NCBI GenBank assembly: GCA_965153455.1
Contig: OZ234500.1
Location: 2,976,001 to 3,040,000 of the forward strand
Length of the DNA stretch: 64,000 nt
Direction: 5' to 3'
DNA from: Sphagnum compactum
Lineage: Eukaryota; Bryophyta; Sphagnopsida; Sphagnales
Below are positions 26,301-37,400 of the stretch, piece after piece. Every line of letters starts with the position of its first letter. Position 1 is the first letter of the stretch. Position numbers and translations under genes: made by a program. Below the pieces are notes generated by a model. It did no database searches. It saw only the letters and a program-made list of their open reading frames with translations, and was not told the origin of the DNA.

Positions 26301-29300
26301 TACAATGTTTATTTTTTAAAAATTGGGATATCATTGATAATTAAATGGTTTGTCATAACTTGAATATAATCAATGTTTTCGAAAAAATAGTTTTTGGTTG
26401 GGCACTTGTCTTGCACGAAGATCTAGACTCTTTTTTAAAAAATTATAAAATATCCAATTATTTTTGAAGATTTGGTTTGTGATTGGAACCCAATTTAGTA
26501 TGAATAGGGTCCAAATATTTTGGTGTTTAGAAGGTTTATTCTTAAAGTGTGATTTTGGAATCTCATTTTTTGTGCTACAAAAAGTACTCACCTACAAATT
26601 GCAAGAATCTAAGTTTAAAGCAATCACAATAAAATCATAAACTTGTTGTCACCCAAGCTGCTTGTTCCTTTGAAATTTGTGTGCATGTTTTCATATGTAT
26701 GATTTTGTTAGTTTCGATAGTGTTGGGTGCCAACCTAGTAGCACATGACAATGGAGATTGATGGCACATTTAATTTGTTTCTCGTGTTTAACGCTTGTTA
26801 GTCCACTTTTGGTTGAGTAACTACAATCTAAAGGCCAAATGCGAGTCCCTTTTGCATTTTTATTATTCCCAAACTTTAGAAAACATATTTCATGAGCACC
26901 ATTCGAGTTCATTAACCTAAATTATAAAGAATTCCAAGTTCAAGGGTTTTTTCATCATATAGATCACTTACAATAATCTAGAGAATTTCAAATTCAAAGG
27001 GTTTTTTATTATTATTAATGAATCATGTATAAGAGGGATTGTATAAATCATGTATAGTATTCTAAAATGCATTCACATTCCAAATCCAACCTCTACAATT
27101 TTGTGACCTAATTATTAGAACCAATCAATGCAAAGGCTGTTGCATTGTGGTTGTTGAGAGAAGTTTCTGAAGGGAGCTTGAGAACCTGATGCTAAGGAAG
27201 TATTGTATTGTTTGCAGTTAGTTGGTCTCCTTCACTCTGAACACTTGTTGGTGGTGCTGTCAGCAGCATCCATAAACCTGTCCATCCTTGCATGTGGCTT
27301 TGCCTTCACCACAATGTGCAAAATCTGGTGTAAGAATGAGTCCACAATTTTCAATCACAATTTGTCATTCGCACAACCAACTTACGAAAGGGATTGATAA
27401 ATAAATAATTAATTAATTAATTAAAGATTGATTCTTAGCTGGGAGCTAGAATCAGCAGTACCCAGCCCATTAACTAACATTAAAGGCAGTGGAATTGTTT
27501 GGAGAACTCACTGGAATGATGCATTATCAGCCCATTGTAGTATGGGGTCCTGCCCAATTTCATTAGATTGGTGGGTGAAGTTGGAAAACCATGTGGGTTT
27601 GTGGAAAAAGCTGGGCTGAAGAGTGCCACTATATACCACTTCTCTGATTTTGTGGAATTTTCATGTGGGATATACATTGTGTTAGCTGCAGGCAAATTAC
27701 ATGTGATATAATCTGATGATGATGTAATCACATTATACGTAATTCAACAGAAAAAAGAGAGATGGGATTGGTGTACTTTATAAAATTGGACGAGAGTCAG
27801 CCAAATTAATACAGTAAGGTTTGATTTGCAATAAGTCTAGGCAGTTTATTTTATTAAGACGAAATTTTGTCAAGAATGTCCATCAAATTATGACGTCCTT
27901 TTCATGACAAAACACCTTGTAGATTAGGATCAAACTTTGTGCTCACTCACATTTGGGGTTTACATTGTAGTTATGTAGTTGCAAGATGAATGGTTTGGGA
28001 GAGTACTAAGATGACTTCATGTTAACCATTTCCCATGCAAATTGTGGCAATCTTGTGTCCTCAAAATAAAAGTGCATCTTAAAATTGACAAGTTATAGCT
28101 TGTGTTGCTAGAATGGTTTGAAATTCAAACTATGTAAGGTTTCAAAATAGGCACTAGATTCATTTTGAACTAATGTAATTTTAGCATTTCCAAAACTAAG
28201 GTCAATTGGCAACATATTCATTTTTTTGAAAACCAAACACTACGCATATTGTTTAATTGATTGAGTTTTGTAGGATTGCAATTTTAACCTTTTACTTTGA
28301 ACATTTAAAGCATAGAAGGATTTTTGGAATCATTGCATCCTAATTCCAACCTAATTCACGATTTAATACCATAGCTAGTATATTGAATAAATTTGCACTA
28401 GTCAGAACTTTTGGCAAAGAATACATTAGTGATTTCCAATGATGGTAAATGAAATATGGAAATGTTTGAAAATATGACTTTGGGGATACCCCCCCACTAA
28501 GTGCCCCCCAAGAATGACATTACCTAAGGGTGGGAAAAGGTACATTTATTAAATTAAATGACCTCATAAAAACAACTAGAACAACTTTGAAGGACCCTAA
28601 TCATGACAAAACACCTTGTAGAGCTTCATGCATCAAAACAATAAGTGCAAGAAAGTGACGAATTAGGCCCATAATATCTTTGACAACAATTATGATACAT
28701 TAGTGACATTTTGAACAAAAGAACTATCCATAACAATATATACAACATGCACACATGCAATCATACATACACAATTTATACATTGTAGTTTGTAATGTTC
28801 ATATATCATTGGCCAAAACACGTCATCCACATTGAAAAATGTCCTCCACAAGTAATGTCACCACACTTCGGTTATTGGCAATTGTGGTGCCAACATAACA
28901 TTTTGGTTGGGTTTGTCGTAGGAATTGGACATTGGTCATCATGGAAAAACAAAATGGCAGGTAAACGTCTCATTGGAAGGACATGGGCTCACACTCCATG
29001 ACAACCCGTGTCCTATCCCGTTGTGCTAGATCCAATTGGCAAGGAGTTAAATCCACCCAATTATTGCAGTTTGACCATTCTTTCCAAGCCTAGACCAAAA
29101 TCTCATAAAGCTGGACAAACATATCCAATATTATTCTATCATTTTGGAATGGCATTTGTTGGGCAAAAGCCCCTTTTTCCATTCCAAATCTAGTGTCATA
29201 AAATACATGGTCAATAACCATTATGCCTTGCCCCTAAACCATCTATTTGTAAGTGCATATGTCTATATATAGTATGAAGTGTTGGTGTGTGGATGTGAGT

Positions 29301-29430
29301 CTCTCTCTCTCTCAAGCAGCCTTTTTTTGCAATGGTGGAATTTTGCTGAAAAGAGAGATTAGAAATGAAAAATGAAAAAATATTGAAGTCATTTTTTAGG
29401 TTATCGATAGCCAAAATTTGATAAAAGGAA
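17310..29430. other. Long intergenic region
   Basis: 18.5-20.9 kb and 27.1-27.75 kb are less AT-rich than the rest and contain frames of 60-128 codons, none recognised. 18715-18735 has a short telomere-like CCCTAAACCCTA. 22500-22930 ends in features reminiscent of a small solo LTR, but the ends cannot be fixed. No RNA gene was seen. Confidence 0.4.
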
Positions 29431-29439
29431 AGAATGACA

Positions 29440-29590
29440 GATTTTTTTATTTGGTTCCCAATACTTACATGTTTTGATTTTCATATCTCATTTATAGCCA
29501 AATTTGGCTAAAATCTTCTTATGGAAAAAAATCATCAGTTTGGTTGGCATCACAACCAAAAAGCAAAACAAAAGGGCTACAAGTCTCAAG
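29440..29590 (+). repeat. Dispersed repeat family 1, copy B
   Basis: It has the same palindrome TAGCCAAATTTGGCTA at 29495-29510, followed by AAATCTTCTTATGG, CAGTTTGGTTGGC and a purine-rich tail as in copy A. Similarity before the palindrome is weaker. Confidence 0.6.
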
Positions 29591-29599
29591 GGCACCAGG

Positions 29600-31310
29600 C
29601 TTGTGGAAATATGGGTTATGAAATCCATCCTTGATGTCCAAGCTCATGTGACTCATGATTGGGAAATTGAAGCATGCAGACCCCACCTCTCTTTTTTGTT
29701 GATTCCACATCTTTCTTTTGAATGATCACCTCCCCATGAAGTAATCAGGATGTTAGCCTACTTGTGCACTTTTCTGGTGAAATAAGTGTGACCCCTCTTT
29801 ACTTCTTCTCTATGTACAACAACTCAGTCAAGTTTTCATGGAGATCAGGTCAAGGTAGGTAGGTAACATGGATTGCTTGATACCATTACACCGATTACCT
29901 AATGCAACATAATCTGTGGATCAGCTAGGCTATTACATTAGCATCCTTTGTCTGTTTGCAATTTGCTAATACCTCTTTACGACAGAATTAGAGAGTTAAA
30001 AGAGGAAGTGATACTTTCCCACCCTCCACAATTTTCATGTATACATTTCTTTTGCAGGCTGCTCATCATCACTCTAATAATGGGTTGCATCTGGTATTAG
30101 GTGTTCTTGCCTAGTAAAGAGGAACTTCCAGCTTCTCTTGATCTAGTTTGGTTCTTCACAAAATTTCAAAAGTGGGTCTGGTTTGGATCTGGTTGCAGAT
30201 TGATTGATTCGGGTTCCAGTTATGGTTCTTCTTTGCATTGGTTCTAGTTATGGTTCTTTGCATTATTGGTTCTCTCTGTGTTTGCTCCTGTTGAATTAGT
30301 GAATCATCAGTGCAGTCGCATTCCGCTGTTGGCACTTGACACCAATAACTTGGGTTCAGTTCCAGTTCTAGTTTCGTGGAATTTTTTTGCACTATTGCTT
30401 TCTAGTCTCAAACTGGTTCCAAAATTTATGTCACATTCCCAGTTCAGGGCCATTACCAGTTTAGATTCTACTGACTCAAACTAGAACATGCATGTTAGTT
30501 CTAACTCACCAAAAGTGTAACCACCAAACACTGGTTGCATTCTCCTATTTGGTGGGTATTATTGTTGTCCATAGCAATAATGGATTCTCTACTACTATCC
30601 TTGTTATGCTTAGGCCCCACTTCCAGGTTGCCTTTTCCACTTTCTTTTTTGGTTCTTTTAATTTGAAAAATTTTACACTTTCGATAGAAGGAGTGGAAGG
30701 TATTGAATTCATTGTAGTTGTTGAACCCAAGTTGTCCACACATGATTTCAAAAGTTGCACAGTTCCAAATGTCCAAACCCAACAAATTCCAACTTGAACA
30801 CAACACACAATGTCAAAATACATAGCGGAGTAACAAGCATACCAAGCAAACTGACATCTCATAACTAAGGCATACATGGTTAGGTTAGTAGTCATTACGT
30901 ATAACATACATAATAAGCTACAAAGACTAATAATTTCTTGATGTGTTTTATGGAGTTTTCCCAATTGGGTTTTGTAAATAATTGTTGTGAGCACACACAT
31001 GAACCAATATTCGGGAGTATATCAAATGGTCCCTTTTGCCCCTTGCATTTGCAAAGTGATCAATCATTTGCAGCGGAGGAGCATCTGGGTTCCCGCCCCC
31101 CTCCCTTATTAGTGCGCTGCTTCTTCTTGTTGCTTTTTGCATGCCATGTACTACTAATGGACTTGATAATTGCACACATCTCACGTGTCATCATCATGGC
31201 TCAAAATATTTCATCGCTTTGAAACAATTTCCATCATATGTCACTTATCCATTCTGTGGTGACCATATCATCAACCATGGTCTGGTCCAGCTTTTTTTGC
31301 TGAATTTTTT
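29600..31310. other. Intergenic, GGTTC-rich repeat-like DNA
   Basis: 30120-30540 is full of GGTTCT/GGTTCC words and ends in a CCACCAAACACTGG sequence like the repeat at 4520. Overlapping frames on both strands at 30490-31000 are unrecognised. Confidence 0.35.
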
Positions 31311-31314
31311 TTTT

Positions 31315-31455
31315 GTTATTTTGACCCAAAATAATTGGATTTTTTTTTATTTCTAGTGTAAATTTCTTTAAAAAAAATTTTGGGGAAAAAAATCTCCAAA
31401 TTTTCAGTATCACAAAATGGGTGGGGGGAGAAAAAAAACCTCCCTACATGGTCAT
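31315..31455 (+). repeat. Dispersed repeat family 3, copy A
   Basis: It shares TTTTGAC-CAAAA, TAGTGTAAA, TTTTTGGGGAAAA, CAAATTTT and ATCACAAAA, in the same order and spacing, with 43010-43140. It is full of A and G homopolymers. Confidence 0.6.
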
Positions 31456-31459
31456 ATAA

Positions 31460-32155
31460 CCAAATGGGGGAATATTTAGAATCAAGAACAAAACCAACCC
31501 GTATATTTCTTACTCAAATTTATTATTTGCATGAAATCCCAAGTACCCATAATCTCTTTATGGGTACCTTGGATGGAGCATGGCTCTCTAAAAATTAAGG
31601 CCAAATTTTAAGGAGGCGAATGCAGCATCAAGCTTACAATCCTAAATTACACTTCTTTATTGGCTCAGTGTTTATTTATAAATGATATGTACTGTAAATA
31701 TTTATTGACACATTGTATCAAATGAATATGATAAAAATTTGACAATTGATAGATATAGAAAAAGTTAATAAATAAAAATATATTTTGAAAGTTGAATATT
31801 CTTTCATGGAAGTTCTTTTGAAACATTATAAGCCTAATTTATTTTTAAACTGTAAATCTATTTTCTAAATAGTTAAAAATTCCTTACTTTGAAATCATGA
31901 TGTCAAGAAAAAGAAGTCCCAAAATAGTAATAATAATAGATACCTGATTTTGAACTCATGAATGATGATGTCCAAAAAAAACACCCAAAACCCAAAATCA
32001 AATACCTTATTCTTGAAACTTTCATAATTCAAAATTTCAAAAAAAAAAAAAAAAAAGTGACTTCTTTGAGCAAATGAAATTCATCACTGTTTGTAGCTGA
32101 AAGGAAGGGACAAGAGCACCAAGCAAATTGAAATCTTAAAACCATAAGTAAACAA
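31460..32155. other. AT-rich spacer
   Basis: A-rich DNA with an A17 run at about 32040. Nothing recognised. Confidence 0.5.
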
Positions 32156-32159
32156 GATT

Positions 32160-32455
32160 TATTGAGGTTTGCAACCAAAGTGCTCTAGGCTATTATGGTG
32201 GTTAAAGTGAGCTTCTAAAAGCCTTGGTTAGAAAATTAAGGTTTAGGGTTTAAACATTTTAGGTTTAGGATTTAGGTTTGCAACCCAAAGTGGGCCAGGC
32301 TATGGTGAAAGTGGTCTGGATTGTGGCGAAAGTGGAGCTTTTAAAACCTTAATTAAAATTACCAAGGTTTGCAACCAAAGTGGTCTGGGCTATTGTGAAA
32401 GTGAGCTTTATAAAAACCTTAGTTAGAACCTTATTAAGGTTTGCAACCAAAGTGG
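32160..32455 (+). repeat. Degenerate tandem repeat with GGTTTGCAACCAAAGTG words
   Basis: GGTTTGCAACC(C)AAAGTG starts near 32166, 32275, 32366 and 32438, followed by GGCTAT-GTGAAAGTG-GCTTTTAAAA and ACCTTAGTTAGAA blocks. Spacing shrinks (109, 91, 72). A telomere-like AGGTTTAGGGTTTAAA lies between copies one and two. Confidence 0.75.
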
Positions 32456-32499
32456 TCCCCAGTCTCGTATGGCCGGTTATTTTGATTTTTTTGGTAACC

Positions 32500-32875
32500 G
32501 CCAGGTAGGTTATTTATAATAAAAAATGATAAATAAATTGGATGCCAATTAGGTTATCAACACCAAAAAAATTGAGTGCCAGTTAGGTTATCAATATTTT
32601 TGAGTAATACCCGCCTGATAATAGCCACTTATACGGTCTTTTACAAAGTTTTTTTTAAAGAATTAAATAATTTGATCCGTTTCTTTTTGTTTTCTATCAT
32701 ACAAAATTGTTCGGTGTTCTAGGATTGAGAACCTACGTGGACGATAACTAGGGTTAATCCAGGTAGGTTATTAAATCGACAGCTAGCGATTCTAATATGT
32801 ACCAATCGGTTAGGTTATTAAATTAGCTATAACAAAAAAAAACACAGTAACCGGCTGGTAGGTTATTAATGAGCG
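32500..32875 (+). repeat. Cluster of six (G/T)TAGGTTATTAA words upstream of the receptor kinase
   Basis: The word occurs at 32505, 32549, 32583, 32763, 32810 and 32858, mostly 34-48 bp apart, beside GGTAACCG and GGCCGGTTA words. An inverted form (AAATAACCTGCC) is at 32901. It could be the interior of a small transposon or a regulatory array; neither is proven. Confidence 0.55.
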
Positions 32876-32999
32876 GGGTGATAACCGGGTCCAAGAGCTC
32901 AAATAACCTGCCAACGCTGGTCCGGTCGGGTCCAGCGGTTGGTGAATTCAGTGATGATTTGAAACCTGAGTTAAAATAGTAACCTTAGTTAGAGGGCGA

Positions 33000-34401
33000 C
33001 CGCTGTCGTCTGCTTTTTCTTCTTCTTCGTCGTCGTCTTCTTGGTCTTATTCTGTTTGTGTCTGTCTCTTCCGGAAACGCCGGCGATGGAGTTGCGGCTG
33101 CTCGCGTTCTGGGGTTTTTTTTTTTTTGGGGTCTTTTTGGGTTTTGTTACTCAGATCCAGATCCTTCCAGCATGATCATCACGAGTGCGCTATGATGTCT
33201 ATGTTGCGTCGGTGTCTCCAGCTTTACAAGAAAAGAAAAAACCCAGAAAAAAACCCCATTTGATGAGAAAGCAGTAATGAGAGAAGCTGATCATGATGCA
33301 GCAGCAGCTGTAGTATTACTACAGAGAGAGGGAGGAAGAGGAGGAGGACCAGCAGCAGCAGGAAAAGGAGGAGGAGGAGGAGGAGGAGAATCACATTAAC
33401 AATAGTCTTGTAATCTCTGGCTGCTCATGTCTGCTGCTGCTGTTGTCTATCGATGTGGTCGGTTGGTTGTTTGGTTTGGTTGCCAGAGAATGAATCAGTT
33501 TGTCACCTAGTTCGACTTGGGAAAAAGTGCTTGCAGCTGCATTCACTGCAACCCCTGGCCTCCTGCAACCTCACCACCTTCACGTGCTGGTTGTGTTTTT
33601 TGTTTTTGTGATTCATCTGATCATCTAAGGAGGAAGTGAGCGTGTCCTGATCCTCCTGCAGCAAGGGAGCTGGACTAGAGGAGTTTTGCTGTCCCCGATC
33701 AGCTTTCATCTGAAGCTCATGCATGCTGCTGCAAGTAAATTTTAGTTTTCAGTTTTTTTTTCTCTTTCTGGTCATGAGCTCATCTACTGCATTCATTTCT
33801 CCACACACACACACACACAACACCCCGTCGAGCTAGCTGCTCAAGCCGGGTATATTGTGCAGGAAGTACTGTAGAAGTCTGATGCCAAGTCCAATAATGA
33901 ATCGCCTGCCTGACTGGTCATGGGATCGATCGAAACAGCTTGGTTCCAGCTCCACTTCCTGCTTTCCAAAGTATCGCTTTGTTATTCTGTCTTTGTTTTC
34001 TTGAAGTTACGTCCTCGTACTAGCTAGCTAGCTGCTGCATGCAGAGATCAAGATCTATAAGCACTGCATCAGATCGATCAAAAGCACGTACTTGTTTGCA
34101 GGTGAGGAGATGAGGATTGCTCGGATGATGAATAGTGATGGATTTTATAGTATTGGCGTTTGTGGGTATTGTGGAGATTAGATGCAATCACTTGCAGCAG
34201 GGATCACCAGAGGAAACAGATCAGAACTTGGGAAGTACAGTACTACTCTCAAGATCTGTCTCCAACAAAAATCCAGCGAGAATCTTTCAATGTTGAAGCT
34301 GCTGGCCCGAGTCGATCTAGCAAGCTCTCTATAATACTTGAGCAGGCTTTGTGAAATTTTGTTACAAGTTTGGAAGCAGAATTTGATCAAGCAACTAGAC
34401 C
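33000..34401 (+). promoter_or_regulatory. Probable promoter/5' leader of the receptor kinase gene
   Basis: The DNA changes at about 33000 from AT-rich to CT-rich (TTC and TCG runs, 33025-33055), then a purine tract with GGA repeats (33325-33390), a CA repeat (33802-33818) and CTAG-rich stretches before the ATG at 34402. No clear TATA box precedes the CT-rich patch, which fits a pyrimidine-patch type start region, though the start site itself cannot be read. Several ATGs lie in the leader. A leader intron is possible, for example from a GTAAAT at about 33735 to a TTTGCAG at about 34101, but this is a guess. The region is more GC-rich than the DNA to its left and looks transcribed. Confidence 0.4.
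33086..33175 (+). CDS. Possible upstream ORF, 29 codons, in the receptor kinase leader
   Basis: An ATG in a GC-rich context (GGCGATGGAG, G at +4) opens a 29-codon frame ending in TGA at 33173. The product is strongly hydrophobic, with a Phe-rich stretch from a T run followed by a Gly/Phe/Val segment. It lies 1.2 kb before the main start codon. If the transcript begins near 33000, ribosomes would meet this start first and the uORF could dampen translation of the kinase. Nothing shows that it is translated, and the transcription start is unknown. Confidence 0.25.
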   Translation: MELRLLAFWGFFFFGVFLGFVTQIQILPA

Positions 34402-37400
34402 ATGGACATGAACAAGCTGCTACTGTGGAAGAAGACTTGGAGACATTTACAAGACAAAGTATATGTGCTGTTACTGCTCCAGGGGCTTTGGCTTCACACT
34501 ACTAGATCTGCAGTACATGGATTGTCACAGGAGGGTGAAGCGCTGTTGCAGTTCAAGGGAAACATAACAGATGATAACAATCTGCTTGCAAACTGGGTGG
34601 ATACAGATGTGCTTCCTTGCAACTGGACAGGAGTCACATGCACAGGAAACTGGGTGACTGCCCTCGATCTCTCAGATTTCCCTATCTCAGGCCAAGTTCC
34701 ACAAGGTGTACTGGGTAAGTTCAACAAAAAGCCTCTGAAATCCATTGAACTTCTTCTTCTAAGTTCTTCTTCTTCTTCTTCTTCATACTACATACAGTCT
34801 TCTCCAACACCTCTCTTTGCCAAGCTTGGACCCTTCAAGTTCCCAATGCCATGTCTAATCTAAAATCTCTCTCACATGGCTTTTTGGCTTTCGAGATTTT
34901 GATCAAAACCAATAATGTCTTCATATGTTTTTCAGATCAACCCATCTTCAAGAGTCTAAGAAATTTATTGGAAACAAAAAATTGCATCTTGAGGTTCAAA
35001 TGATCAAAACTTCTCTTCATATCTTCAGATCATCATCCCATCTTTGAGTCAAAGCAATTTGTTGGAAACAAATTGCATATTTGGGGTTTGATCAAAACTT
35101 GTCTTCATATTTTCAGATCATCCCCTCTTTAAAGTCTAACCAAACAAATTGCATAATGAGGTTTGCTCAAAAACTGTCTTCATAATATTTTATCATCCCA
35201 TCTTTTGAGTGTTAGCAATTTATTGGAAGCATGCTGCATCTTGAGGTTTTTTTTAATCAAAAGTTCTTCATTTTTGAGAAGCAATTTTTTAGGAAGCTTT
35301 ATATTCTTGAAGTCTTTTTTTTATTCTAGTTGTTGTTTTCTCTTTTGTCTTCCTATTTGAGTTTTTGTAAATTTTCCTTTTTTTTTTAAATATCGGATCG
35401 GTCTCTTTGTTTCTTGGTTTCTTTGCTCATCTCTTAAATCTTGCTTTTCTGTTTTTGTTTGGTGACTGGAATCTGTTCCCTCCTTTATGTTTTTGTTGAG
35501 CTAGCTAGTTAGTATCATGGCTGAGGCCTTCTTCCCATAAATTATTACTGTTGGTGTTGGTGGCCCATCTTTTGTCCTGTTTCAGAAGCTGGACATGATT
35601 GTCCTCATGTGACAAAGCTTTTTGTCACACTCACCATTTTAACCAGCTTTTTTTAATTTGGGTTTTCTTATTCTTTTTTCCAGTAAAATTGTACTCACTA
35701 TGAAAACTAATCAACATGGGTGTTGGATTTGTGCATTCAAATTTAAGGGGGGTGTTTTTTTTTCCCTGGAGGCACTCCTTTTGCTTCAATTTTTCCATAT
35801 AAATGTAATTTTGAACAAGTTCTAGAGGCCAATCAAGGAAAGCAAGATATTCCAAAATCATGATGTCTAAACCCAGTAATGTATTGAAACTCCAAATAAA
35901 TTCTAATAAATCTCTTTCTAAGCAATTGTAATTTTTTCCAGCTGAGGGTGGGTGAACTGGTTGCTAAGGGGGGTGGTCAAGAGACTGCTAAAGTTGGTGG
36001 TGCCTTTCATTCTTTCCCTTTTGACTTCTCTTGGTCTGTTTGGTTGTTCTGAGCTGTTTAAGTAGGGCTATGTAATAAACTTTATATTGGGGGCCAAATA
36101 TGTAGTGCTGCTTTATTCTTGTTTTATGTTACAAAAGTGCAAAGAGCACTGAAGAACCCTCCTCCTTGTTGGTTCCTGCTTGTCATACTTTTCTCTGGGA
36201 ATTTGACAACTTTGATGATGTACAAAGGTTTCTCAAGTCACATACTGACCCATTTGAGTCCAGTTACATCTGAAAATTAGCTGTCAAAAGTGAGGGAAAT
36301 CTAAGGCTGTTGAAGCATATCTTTCCACATAAATAAATTTTACCAGCCCTAATTCTGGTCTCTCTTTTGTTAGCAGTGATTGCATCCCTCCTCTAAGTTG
36401 AAAAATTCTAAGTTGAATACCATTTTAAAATTGCACAGATGGGTACATTCACAATATAGTGCGCCAGCCACAAAGATTGAGAGTTACAAAGACTTGGTGG
36501 GATTGACACTGAACTTTGTGTGTGTGTGTGTGTGGGGGGTGGGGGGGAGGGGGGGGGTTGTGCTTTTGACTGCTTGCTTTTGCAGGGCAACTGAAGAATC
36601 TCACAACTTTGGACTTGGGAAACACAAATCTGACAGGCTCCTTTCCTCTGGATTTGCTTGACTGCAGCAAATTAGTGAGCTTAACTCTGAGTCTGACATA
36701 CATGGATGGTCCATTACCCACAAGCATTTCACAGCTGACAAATCTGGAAATTCTGGATCTTTCCTACTCAAGCTTTGCAGGACCCATTCCTGATACATTT
36801 GGAGACTTACCCAAGCTACAGGTGCTGAATCTGCAAGCAGCAAATCTATCTGGGTTGTTACCATCCAGCCTTGGCAAGCTCACAAACCTGACAGAAATCC
36901 ATCTGGGACTTGCCAATTTCACAGTTGCACCTGTGCCCTCTTGGTTTGCCAATCTCACCAAGCTCCAAATCCTGGACCTGAGCTCCAGCAACTTCACGCA
37001 AGGACCCATCCCAGACTGGATCCGCTCGATGCCCAGCTTACACTACCTGGATCTCGCAGTTTGCAACATGACTGGCACCATTCCAGACTTCCTGGGCAGC
37101 TTGGGGGCTCTTGAGACTCTGTACTTGAACGAGAACTCTCTCTCCGGGAGCATACCTGAGAGTGTTTTCCTGAACTTGACAAGGCTGAGAAACTTGGATT
37201 TGTCGCAGAATCAGCTCACGGGATCCATTCCTTTGAGTCTGATGGAGCTTAAGCAGCTGGAAGTGATGGAGCTCTACTCCAACCAGTTGTCTGGAGAGCT
37301 TCCTGTCACCATTGGAAACCTCAAGAACTTGTCGCAGATGGATGTGTCGCAGAATCAGTTGAGTGGGTGTGTGCCAGAGTCCATCGCCAACTTGACAAAC

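Larger units (their letters stand above)
34715..36585 (+). other. Intron 1 of the receptor kinase gene
   Basis: It runs from donor GGTAAGT (exon ends 34714) to acceptor TTTTGCAG (ends 36585) and splits the first LRR after the G of a glycine codon (phase 1). At 1871 bp it is far longer than introns 2-4 (264, 171 and 142 bp). It holds a TTC run (34751-34787), a minisatellite (34901-35320) and a TG repeat plus G tract just before the acceptor. No gene is seen inside it. Confidence 0.9.

Noticed and set aside
30492-31000. Overlapping frames of 101-151 codons on both strands
   Set aside because: Mutual shadows in repeat-like DNA with no recognisable product or splice context.
32460-32919. CAG...CTG ends that might bound a hAT-type MITE upstream of the receptor kinase
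   Set aside because: The two ends match only loosely with gaps, and the flanking bases (GTGGTCCC and GTCCGGTC) are not a convincing 8-bp duplication.
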